This document shows positions 21,325-28,025 of a DNA stretch of 64,000 nucleotides, piece after piece. Below the pieces are notes generated by a model. The model was not told the DNA's origin. It ran no database searches and saw nothing but the letters and a program-made list of their open reading frames with translations. Location: the NCBI GenBank assembly GCA_910584745.1, contig CAJUDG010000007.1, positions 62,001 to 126,000 of the forward strand. Reading direction: 5' to 3'. Both the position numbers and the translations under genes were made by a program. The DNA is from an uncultured Eubacteriales bacterium (GTDB lineage Bacteria; Bacillota; Clostridia; Oscillospirales; Acutalibacteraceae). Each line of letters opens with the position of its first letter. The first letter of the stretch is position 1.

Positions 21325-23115
21325 ATGGAAATCACCCAGGATATCAAGTATGTCGGCGTAAACGACCATGAGGTGGACCTGTTCGAGGGCCAGTATCTGG
21401 TGCCCAACGGCATGGCCTATAATTCCTATGTGGTGCTGGACCAGAAGGTCACCGTCTTCGACACGGTGGACGCCCACTTTACCCACCAGTGGCTGGACAA
21501 CCTGGAGGGCGCTTTCGGCGGCCGCAGGCCCGACTATCTCATCATCCAGCATATGGAGCCCGACCATGCCGGCAGCATCGCCAGCTTCATGCAGACCTAT
21601 AAGGACACAACAATAGTCTCCAGCGAGAAGGCCTTTGCCATGATGGGCCAGTTCTTCGGGGACGACTTTGCGGACCGCAGGATGATCGTCAAGGAGGGGG
21701 ACACCCTCAATACCGGCAAACACACCTTTGCCTTTGTGGCCGCGCCCATGGTCCACTGGCCGGAGGTCATCGTCACCTATGACGCCGCCGACAAGGTGCT
21801 GTTCTCCGCCGACGGCTTCGGCAAGTTCGGGGCTCTGGACGTGGAGGAGGACTGGGACTGCGAGGCCCGCAGGTACTATATCGGCATCGTGGGCAAGTAC
21901 GGCGCCCAGGTCCAGGCCCTCTTAAAGAAAGCGGCGGGGCTGGACATCCAGATAATCTGCCCCACCCACGGGCCGGTGCTCAAGGAGAATCTGGGGCACT
22001 ATATCAAGAAGTACGACCTCTGGTCCTCCTATACCCCCGAGAGCGAGGGCATAGTGATAGCCTACACCTCCATCTACGGCAACACCAAAAAGGCCGTGGA
22101 GCAGTTTGCGGAGAAGCTGCGGCAGAAGGGCTGTCCGAAGGTGGTCATACACGACCTGGCCCGCACGGACATGGCCGAGGCCGTGGAGGACGCCTTCCGT
22201 TATAACAAGCTGGTGCTGGCCACCACCACCTATAACGCGGAGATATTCCCCTTTATGCGGGAGTTCATAACCCATCTCACCGAGCGCAACTTCCAGAACC
22301 GCACCGTGGCCCTTATCGAGAACGGCTCATGGGCCCCAATGGCGGCCAAGGTCATGAAGGGTATGCTGGAGAAGTCAAAGAAGCTGACTTTAGCCGAACC
22401 CGTGGTGACCATCCGCTCGGCTCTCAGTGCCGAGAGCGGCGAGAAGCTGGAGGCCCTGGCCGCGAACCTCTGCCAGGACTATCTGGCGCGGCAGGACGAC
22501 ACCGCCGACAAGCACGACCTTACCGCCCTCTTTAACATCGGCTACGGCCTGTACGTCATCACCAGCAACGACGGCAAGAAGGACAACGGCCTTATCGTGA
22601 ACACCGTCACCCAGGTGACCAACACGCCCAACCGCATTGCCGTGTGCATAAACAAGGATAACTACTCCCACCATGTGATAAAGCAGACGGGCATAATGAA
22701 CATCAACTGCCTCTCTCAGGACGCGCCCTTCTCGGTGTTCCAGAACTTCGGCTTCCAGAGCGGCCGCTCGGCGGACAAGTTCGCGGGGCAGGAGATACTG
22801 CGCTCCGACAACGGCCTTGCGTTCCTGCCCATGTATATCAACTCCTTCATGTCCCTGAAGGTGGATGATTACGTGGATCTTGACACCCACGGCATGTTCA
22901 TATGCAGCGTCACCGAGTCCAGGGTAATCTCCCATGTGGAGACCATGACCTACACCTACTACCAGCAGAACGTGAAGCCCAGGCCCGAGACCGAGGGCAA
23001 GAAGGGCTGGGTGTGCAAGGTCTGCGGGTACGTGTATGAGGGCGACGAGCTGCCGGAGGACTTTGTGTGCCCGCTGTGCAAGCACGGGGCAGCGGATTTT
23101 GAGAGGATAGAGTAA
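21325..23115 (+). CDS. Flavodiiron protein with flavin-reductase and rubredoxin domains
   Basis: The 596-residue oxygen or NO reductase has four modules. The metallo-beta-lactamase di-iron domain (1-250) has HMEPDHAGS, APMVHWPE, FSADGFGKFG and CPTHGPVL supplying the iron ligands. A flavodoxin domain (about 255-395, TSIYGNTKKAVEQ) binds FMN. A flavin-reductase-like domain (about 410-550) contains NTVTQVTNTPNRIAV. A C-terminal rubredoxin has CKVCGYVY and CPLCK. Having electron carrier, flavin reductase and catalytic core in one chain may let it draw electrons from NAD(P)H without separate partners. It protects strict anaerobes from O2. ATG 21325 has AAAGGAGAG upstream. Confidence 0.95.
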   Translation: MEITQDIKYVGVNDHEVDLFEGQYLVPNGMAYNSYVVLDQKVTVFDTVDAHFTHQWLDNLEGAFGGRRPDYLIIQHMEPDHAGSIASFMQTYKDTTIVSSEKAFAMMGQFFGDDFADRRMIVKEGDTLNTGKHTFAFVAAPMVHWPEVIVTYDAADKVLFSADGFGKFGALDVEEDWDCEARRYYIGIVGKYGAQVQALLKKAAGLDIQIICPTHGPVLKENLGHYIKKYDLWSSYTPESEGIVIAYTSIYGNTKKAVEQFAEKLRQKGCPKVVIHDLARTDMAEAVEDAFRYNKLVLATTTYNAEIFPFMREFITHLTERNFQNRTVALIENGSWAPMAAKVMKGMLEKSKKLTLAEPVVTIRSALSAESGEKLEALAANLCQDYLARQDDTADKHDLTALFNIGYGLYVITSNDGKKDNGLIVNTVTQVTNTPNRIAVCINKDNYSHHVIKQTGIMNINCLSQDAPFSVFQNFGFQSGRSADKFAGQEILRSDNGLAFLPMYINSFMSLKVDDYVDLDTHGMFICSVTESRVISHVETMTYTYYQQNVKPRPETEGKKGWVCKVCGYVYEGDELPEDFVCPLCKHGAADFERIE

Positions 23116-23124
23116 AATGCTTTG

Positions 23125-23144
23125 GCCGCTTTTACAAAAGCGGC
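23125..23144 (+). terminator. Hairpin after the flavodiiron gene
   Basis: A 9-bp stem GCCGCTTTT with AAAAGCGGC and a 2-nt loop lies 10 nt after the stop codon. There is no long T run, so it is a weak or partial terminator. Confidence 0.5.
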
Positions 23145-23197
23145 AGGGCGTGGGGACAGCACAAAAGGGTCCCTGATAGGAAGCACTAAGACTTGAC

Positions 23198-23229
23198 AGA
23201 AGAGGCGCTGCGCGGGCGGCGCCTCTTCT
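23198..23229 (+). terminator. GC-rich hairpin upstream of the tRNA pair
   Basis: An 11-bp perfect stem AGAAGAGGCGC with GCGCCTCTTCT and a 10-nt loop. It probably completes termination of the flavodiiron transcript. The 100 bases to the tRNA promoter show nothing else. Confidence 0.5.
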
Positions 23230-23337
23230 ATGTTTGGTCGGATGTACTTGTGGCTGCAGAAATGGACGAAGGGGTCAATGAGTTCCTTGACGTGAGGCTA
23301 TTGCCCATGCAAAGCGGAGATTTTTTTGAAAAACCCC

Positions 23338-23365
23338 TTGACAAACACGAAAAATTTGGTATAAT
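23338..23365 (+). promoter_or_regulatory. Promoter of tRNA-Gln/tRNA-Pro
   Basis: TTGACA (23338-23343), 16-nt spacer, TATAAT (23360-23365). The transcript carries about 40 nt of leader and both tRNAs. Confidence 0.85.
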
Positions 23366-23409
23366 AATAAAGTCCTCGGAGGGATCCAAGAGCGAGGACA
23401 GCAAAATGA

Positions 23410-23483
23410 AGCGGTATTGTGTAATGGTAGCACAGCAGACTCTGACTCTGTTTGTCTGGGTTCAAATCCTGGTACCGCTGCCA
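23410..23483 (+). tRNA. tRNA-Gln(CUG)
   Basis: Acceptor AGCGGTA pairs with TACCGCT. The anticodon stem GCAGA/TCTGT encloses loop CTCTGAC, giving anticodon CTG. The T arm is CTGGG-TTCAAAT-CCTGG and CCA is encoded. It reads CAG codons. Confidence 0.93.
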
Positions 23484-23527
23484 AGGCTCAGGCCTGGAGC
23501 CCTTAGGTTCCGGGCCTGACTTTATAT

Positions 23528-23604
<77 letters not shown>

Positions 23605-23612
23605 CTTACCTG

Positions 23613-23648
23613 CCCCGAGAAATGGCTTAACACCGCCGTTTCTCGGGG
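23613..23648 (+). terminator. Terminator of the tRNA pair
   Basis: A 10-bp stem CCCCGAGAAA with TTTCTCGGGG around a 16-nt loop, followed by TTTTCTCTTT. Confidence 0.85.
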
Positions 23649-23723
23649 TTTTCTCTTTACAGCTTTAGCAAAAAAGAAAGGGCGGCCCGGTGTGGGAGCC
23701 GCCCGGCAAAGGGAATATACGCG

Positions 23724-24200
23724 CTAAAGCTCTGATTCCATAATGCCGACCGCATAACTGACCTTTTCAAAGTGAAGCAATTTCGCCGTGTGGAACCCAT
23801 GGCCCAGATACCACTCTCTCAACGGAACATTGTCATGTACCATGCCCAAGGAGAGCTTCGGGTAGCCCGCGCTTTTGGCGGTCTCTTTTGCGAACCGCAG
23901 CAGCTCGCCGCCATAACCGTTGTGCTGATATGCGGGAAGTATGGCGATATCCTGAATATATAGAGTATCCTCTTTTAACTGCATGGATAAGAAGCCGATC
24001 ATCTCGCCGCCTTTTGTATATCCGTACATCATGCAGCCGTCATTGAATTCTTTTTCAAACACGCTCAGCGGCAAGCGGGTCCTCCCTCTGTAGGGACAGT
24101 TTTCTTCTGTCATGCCAAAGGTCGCGGCAGTATCTTCATAGCTTCTTTTGATGATGTCCAGGCAGGTTGAAAGATGTTCCCTGCGGATCGGTTCTATCAT
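23724..24200 (-). CDS. GNAT-family N-acetyltransferase
   Basis: This 158-residue protein has a single GNAT fold. The acetyl-CoA site is in YIQDIAILPAYQHNGYGGELL (split V-pocket; the Q/RxxGxG/A motif appears as QHNGYGG). The late strand is REWYLGHGFHTAKL. The start is the ATG at 24200 with AAAGGAG 7 nt upstream. The acceptor substrate (small molecule or protein) is not evident. It lies convergent to the tRNA terminator and 45 bp after the methyltransferase gene on the same strand, possibly one transcript. Similar stand-alone GNATs are common accessory genes. Confidence 0.88.
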   Translation of the reverse strand: MIEPIRREHLSTCLDIIKRSYEDTAATFGMTEENCPYRGRTRLPLSVFEKEFNDGCMMYGYTKGGEMIGFLSMQLKEDTLYIQDIAILPAYQHNGYGGELLRFAKETAKSAGYPKLSLGMVHDNVPLREWYLGHGFHTAKLLHFEKVSYAVGIMESEL

Positions 24201-24244
24201 GATTTTCTCCTTTCGCAGCCCCACAAAGGAGATGTCTCAATATA

Positions 24245-25006
24245 TCATCCGGGTTTTCTGGCCATCAGGCAGTACCACCCAATTTCATCAAAGGGCTTAT
24301 CTTCAAACCATGGGCAGGGCCTTATCTCGGGCTGGGAGTAGCCCATGCGCCGGAGCTCGGATCTGACGGCGTCCAGGGAGAAGGGATGCAGGTGCTCCTG
24401 GAAGTTGTTGGTGTCGAATATCCTGCGGTCTTTTTCATAGCTGTGAACGATGTTTATGGTTATGGTGCCGTCGGCGTTATAGTCCCACACCTGCACACAG
24501 CCGATGCGGGTGCCGTCCTCTTTATAGAAGGGCTGGGGGACGATAAACCGATCGGTGTTCTTTTTGGCCGCGTCCCAGTTTCTGCTGTCAAAATAGAGCC
24601 AGCCGCCGGGAATGATCAACTTATCCATCTCATGTATGGTTTTGAGAACGTCGGCCTCTGTCACATGTCCCAGGGCGCTGCCGGTGCTCATAACGCAGTC
24701 AAACTGGCGGTCAAAACGGCCGGAGAGCTCCCGGAAATCGCACTGGACAAGGGGAACGTCAAATCCCTTCTCCCGGGCTTTTTTCGTCGCCTTCTCCAGC
24801 ATGGGCGAGCTGATATCGGAGCCCGATACCTCATAGCCCAGCTCCAGAAGGGGAAAGGTCAGGTTGCCGGTGCCGAAGCTGCAATCAAGGATAGAACGGA
24901 TGCTTTTGCCGGAAAGCATCTTTTCATAGTGCTGCTTATACGCTTGGTTGGCGTTTTTTGTGAAGCGCTCGTCGTATATCTCTGGAAAGTCATAGAGGTT
25001 TGCCAT
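24245..25006 (-). CDS. Class I SAM-dependent methyltransferase
   Basis: The 253-residue protein has the Rossmann motif I in SILDCSFGTGNLTFPLLELG (SAM binding), motif II acidic residue in VSGSDISSPML, and motif IV region FDCVMSTGSALGHV. The C-terminal half has YFDSRNWDAAK and a Trp/Tyr-rich end (EIGWYCLMARKP). It resembles small-molecule methyltransferases of the glycine/sarcosine-like or methyltransf_25 group. The acceptor is unknown. ATG at 25006 has AAAGGAG upstream. A promoter lies at 25118-25146, divergent from the SGNH hydrolase operon. Confidence 0.88.
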   Translation of the reverse strand: MANLYDFPEIYDERFTKNANQAYKQHYEKMLSGKSIRSILDCSFGTGNLTFPLLELGYEVSGSDISSPMLEKATKKAREKGFDVPLVQCDFRELSGRFDRQFDCVMSTGSALGHVTEADVLKTIHEMDKLIIPGGWLYFDSRNWDAAKKNTDRFIVPQPFYKEDGTRIGCVQVWDYNADGTITINIVHSYEKDRRIFDTNNFQEHLHPFSLDAVRSELRRMGYSQPEIRPCPWFEDKPFDEIGWYCLMARKPG

Positions 25007-25117
25007 CTTAATACTCCTTTTTTGTTATTTTATTGTCTCAGCGCGGGAAACCCATATTAAGTGTTCCCGTGCCGGTAAGGCCTATAAATATCCCCTTTAT
25101 TCCCGTTTTTTAACAAT

Positions 25118-25146
25118 ATTATATCAGTTTGACTTTTGTAGGGCAA
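25118..25146 (-). promoter_or_regulatory. Methyltransferase gene promoter
   Basis: Minus-strand TTGCCC (25146-25141), 17-nt spacer, TATAAT (25123-25118). The -35 is weak. The leader is about 105 nt; no structured element was recognised in it. Confidence 0.55.
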
Positions 25147-25151
25147 TACCC

Positions 25152-25212
25152 TTGCAAAATCCCGGGTATAGTTGTATACTTTCAAGTATACTTCAACTCA
25201 GAAAGTATACTT
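25152..25212 (+). promoter_or_regulatory. SGNH operon promoter with three operator half-palindromes
   Basis: TTGCAA (25152-25157), 17-nt spacer, TATACT (25175-25180). The -10 lies inside the inverted repeat GTATACTT-TC-AAGTATAC (25174-25191). The palindrome AAGTATACTT recurs at 25203-25212 just before the ribosome site. Repressor control is very likely; the regulator is not identified. Confidence 0.65.
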
Positions 25213-25223
25213 AGGAGGAGAGA

Positions 25224-25916
25224 ATGATGGACCAGGACTTGCAGCGGTGGTTCGAGGAGCAGGGCCGCCGGGAGAAAGAGACGAAGCTGGAGAGATTCCG
25301 GCGGCTTAACAGGTTCGCCCGGCGGGGGCAGATAGTGTTTGCGGGGTCGAGCCTTATGGAGCAGTTCCCCATAAACGAGCTGCTTATGGACCTCCGGCTG
25401 CCCTATACCGTCTATAACCGCGGGGTCGGGGGCTTTACCACCGGGGAGATGGCGGACGCCCTTGAGGAGTGCGTGCTGGCGCTGGAGCCCGCCCACCTGT
25501 TTTTGAACATCGGCACCAACGATCTGAACGGCCCGGACTATGTGGAGGAGGAGATGCTGGGGCGGTACAGGGATATCCTCCGGCGCATAAGGGAGCGGCT
25601 GCCAGAGGTGCGGCTGTACCTTTTGGCCTACTACCCGGTGAACCCGGAGGTTAGCGGGGAGCCCTTTATGCAGGAGGTGTTCCGATGGCGCACCAATGAG
25701 CGGATAAAAAGCGCCAGCCAGGGCGTTAGGGGGCTTTCGGAGGAGTTCGGCGGGGAGTTTCTGGACCTGAACGCCGGGCTTCTTGACGAAAAAGGGCAGC
25801 TAAAGGCCGAATACACCATCGAGGGTATGCACATGTACGCGGACGGCTACTGGCAGGTGCTGGAGAGGCTGCTTCCGAAGCTTCGGGAGATAGCGGAAAC
25901 AGACCATAAATACTAA
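25224..25916 (+). CDS. SGNH/GDSL-family hydrolase
   Basis: The 230-residue esterase/lipase-like protein has block I IVFAGSSLMEQF (nucleophile Ser), block II Gly in NRGVGGFTTGEM, block III NIGTNDLN (GTND), and block V TIEGMHMYADGY. In block V the usual catalytic Asp of DxxH is replaced by Glu (ExxH), which could still polarise the His. There is no signal peptide, so it is cytoplasmic. Start at ATG 25224 (or 25227) after TAGGAGGAG. A histidine phosphatase gene follows 23 bp later on the same transcript. The substrate is unknown; an acyl or acetyl ester of a sugar is plausible. Confidence 0.88.
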   Translation: MMDQDLQRWFEEQGRREKETKLERFRRLNRFARRGQIVFAGSSLMEQFPINELLMDLRLPYTVYNRGVGGFTTGEMADALEECVLALEPAHLFLNIGTNDLNGPDYVEEEMLGRYRDILRRIRERLPEVRLYLLAYYPVNPEVSGEPFMQEVFRWRTNERIKSASQGVRGLSEEFGGEFLDLNAGLLDEKGQLKAEYTIEGMHMYADGYWQVLERLLPKLREIAETDHKY

Positions 25917-25939
25917 ATATACTATAGAAAGGTGATACA

Positions 25940-26671
25940 ATGAAACTTCTTATCGTGCGCCACGGCGACCCGGATTACAGCATAGACTCCCTGACCGAAA
26001 AGGGCTGGAGAGAGGCCCACTACCTTGCGGACAGGCTTACGAAGACCCCCGCCGATTTCTATTACTGCTCGCCTCTGGGCCGGGCGCAGGATACGGCCAA
26101 GGAGACAATGGAGCGGCTTCATAGGAGCTATGAGGTCCTGCCCTGGCTGAGAGAATTCCAGACCGCCATACACCGGCCCGACGTGCCCGACCGGCCCATC
26201 GGTTGCTGGGACTGGCTGCCCGCCGACTGGGCCGATGTGCCGCAGTTCCACCGCCACGGGGAATGGCTGGAGCACCCGGTCATGAAAGACGGGGACGTTA
26301 AAAAGGAGTACGACTGGGTCATAGACGGCCTGGACCAGCTCATCCTCCGGCACGGCTATAGGCGGGAGGGGAACCTCTATAAGGTGGAGCGGGGGAACAA
26401 CGACACGATAGTGCTGTTCTGCCACTTCGGGGTGGAGTCGGTGCTGCTGAGCAGGCTGATAAACATCCCGCCCATGCTGATCTGGCATGGCATGGCCGCG
26501 GCTCCCACGTCGGTGACCACGGTGGTGACGGAGGAGCGCCGGGAGGGCACGGCGTACTTCAGGATGACGGCCTTTGGGGACACGTCGCACCTCTATGCCA
26601 ACGACGAGCCGCCGGCGTTCGCGGCGCGGTTTATCGAGAAGTGGGGGAACGAGGGGGAGAGGATAGATTGA
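25940..26671 (+). CDS. Histidine phosphatase superfamily protein (phosphoglycerate mutase-like)
   Basis: This 243-residue protein opens with LLIVRHGDPDYS, the RHG catalytic motif. CSPLGRAQDTA (second conserved Arg) and FCHFGVESVLLS (second His) follow. An inserted Trp-rich segment (GCWDWLPADWADV) between the two halves is distinctive. It should remove phosphate from a small molecule through a phosphohistidine. AAAGGTG lies before ATG 25940. It is co-directional with the SGNH hydrolase 23 bp upstream, so the two may act on one substrate. Confidence 0.88.
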   Translation: MKLLIVRHGDPDYSIDSLTEKGWREAHYLADRLTKTPADFYYCSPLGRAQDTAKETMERLHRSYEVLPWLREFQTAIHRPDVPDRPIGCWDWLPADWADVPQFHRHGEWLEHPVMKDGDVKKEYDWVIDGLDQLILRHGYRREGNLYKVERGNNDTIVLFCHFGVESVLLSRLINIPPMLIWHGMAAAPTSVTTVVTEERREGTAYFRMTAFGDTSHLYANDEPPAFAARFIEKWGNEGERID

Positions 26672-26729
26672 CGAGGCAGGCATAGGAACAGCCCAGCTAT
26701 CCTAAGATTCTCATACAAGAGGAAATATT

Positions 26730-27212
26730 ATGGAACCAAACAATTATAGGCAACTGCATTTTGAGCCGGTAAATGATAAAAACCGGGAAGATGTGAAAAG
26801 TTTATCCATTTTTTCGGAGCAAGCCGGTTTTATAGAAAGCGTTAGCGAATGTTTGCAGGAGGCAGATGAGATAAAGATCTGGCGGCCCGTCGGCATTTTT
26901 GACGGGGATACATTGGTCGGCTTTGCCATGTATGGCTATTTTCCCGATCCGGCCCCGGGACAGCTGTGGCTTGACCGGCTGCTCATTGATAAAAAATATC
27001 AGGGCCAGGGATATGGCAGACAGGCCGTTCTGGCCTTACTTAACAGATTATACTCAGAGTATGGCAAGGACACCGAAACGGTATATTTAAGCGTATATAT
27101 GGACAATCCTCATGCCATCCGGCTATATAAGAGCATCGGCTTTAAGTTCAACGGCAAGTATGACAGCAAAGGGGAGCATATCATGGAATATCATTTCAAC
27201 GTTCCTGAATGA
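26730..27212 (+). CDS. GNAT acetyltransferase, spermine/spermidine BltD-like
   Basis: The 160-residue protein closely resembles B. subtilis BltD, a polyamine acetyltransferase, along its whole length. Shared patterns are QAGFIESVSECLQEA, RPVGIFDGDTLVGFAMYGYF, LWLDRLLIDKKYQGQGYG (acetyl-CoA loop QGQGYG) and NPHAIRLYKSIGFKFNG. It would acetylate spermidine or a related amine in the cytoplasm. GAGG is upstream of ATG 26730. It ends before a bidirectional hairpin shared with the convergent XRE gene. Assignment to polyamines is by similarity I recall, not by search. Confidence 0.85.
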   Translation: MEPNNYRQLHFEPVNDKNREDVKSLSIFSEQAGFIESVSECLQEADEIKIWRPVGIFDGDTLVGFAMYGYFPDPAPGQLWLDRLLIDKKYQGQGYGRQAVLALLNRLYSEYGKDTETVYLSVYMDNPHAIRLYKSIGFKFNGKYDSKGEHIMEYHFNVPE

Positions 27213-27257
27213 CCATCGCCAAATCGCACCCCCGACCGGCAAAAAAGCCGTCAAACA

Positions 27258-27285
27258 GGGCCCGGAAGCAGATGCTTCCGGGCCC
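27258..27285. terminator. Bidirectional hairpin between convergent genes
   Basis: A perfect 12-bp stem GGGCCCGGAAGC with GCTTCCGGGCCC and loop AGAT, between the BltD-like gene and the XRE regulator. T runs are short on both sides. Confidence 0.7.
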
Positions 27286-27290
27286 TCGCT

Positions 27291-27836
27291 CTACTCAATC
27301 CCAAATTTCTTGGCATGTTCAAAAAACATATCTGCCCAGTGCTGGTGCACAAAGCCGGACCTGACGTCCTCGGGGTCAAAGTACGCGCCGTCCATTACGG
27401 CCTGTATGGCGGCCTCGGAAATCAGGCATTCCCGCAGATAATCGTCTGCAAGCATTTCCTCCATGTCCATATTCATTTTAAGGCCCGCACCGCCCACGGC
27501 CCCCTTGTAGAAGAATCCCCCCTTGCCCAGGAGCTCCCCTATCCGGTCAAAGCAGGCTATACCCTCGCGCATCTGGGCTATAGTCGCCGTGCGAGTGTAC
27601 TGTTCGGGTGTTTTCATCGGCCTTTCACCTCCGTTAAGAATATTATCAACTGTCGTGGACAGCGCATCTGCCAGATCCGGCAGCAGGTTCACGTCGGGGA
27701 GGGTCTCGCCACGCTCCCATTTGCTGACGGCCTGGAAAGAGACGTGGAGCCGGTCGCCCAGCTGGTTCTGGGTAAGGCCTTGGGCCCTGCGCAGGGCGTG
27801 GATGTGCCGACCTGCTTTTATGGGGTCAACTGGCAT
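27291..27836 (-). CDS. XRE-family helix-turn-helix regulator with C-terminal sensor-like region
   Basis: This 181-residue protein has an N-terminal Cro/CI helix-turn-helix (8-65; RRAQGLTQNQLGDRLHVSFQ, AVSKWERGETLPDVNLL). The C-terminal part (75-181) is helical with AQMREGIACFDRIGELLG and a Met/Gly-rich stretch, resembling clostridial regulators with an unassigned C-terminal region. ATG at 27836 has AAAGGAGG upstream. It is divergent from tex and convergent to the BltD-like gene. A promoter is at 27892-27921. Its targets are unknown. Confidence 0.88.
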   Translation of the reverse strand: MPVDPIKAGRHIHALRRAQGLTQNQLGDRLHVSFQAVSKWERGETLPDVNLLPDLADALSTTVDNILNGGERPMKTPEQYTRTATIAQMREGIACFDRIGELLGKGGFFYKGAVGGAGLKMNMDMEEMLADDYLRECLISEAAIQAVMDGAYFDPEDVRSGFVHQHWADMFFEHAKKFGIE

Positions 27837-27891
27837 TTTTGTGTCCTCCTTTCGGTATGTTTGTATCTTCGTAAGCGCGCTTTACGGGTAT

Positions 27892-27921
27892 ATTATAGCC
27901 CCGGGGACGCATTTCGCGCAA
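27892..27921 (-). promoter_or_regulatory. Promoter of the XRE regulator gene
   Basis: Minus-strand TTGCGC (27921-27916), 18-nt spacer, TATAAT (27897-27892). Confidence 0.6.
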
Positions 27922-27963
27922 TAACCGCCCGGGTTATTTTATGGGTGAGGGCTCAATTAGGGG

Positions 27964-27992
27964 TTGAGGGGCGGGGGAGGTTGTGCTATAAT
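27964..27992 (+). promoter_or_regulatory. tex promoter
   Basis: TTGAGG (27964-27969), 17-nt spacer, TATAAT (27987-27992), about 30 nt before the ATG at 28026. Confidence 0.75.
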
Positions 27993-28025
27993 GTTTTGGT
28001 AAAATTTCATGTAAAGGAGCCCCAT

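Noticed and set aside
23193..23519. A plus-strand open frame over the tRNA-Gln region
   Set aside because: It spans a GC-rich hairpin, a consensus promoter and the whole tRNA-Gln, so it is not a protein gene.
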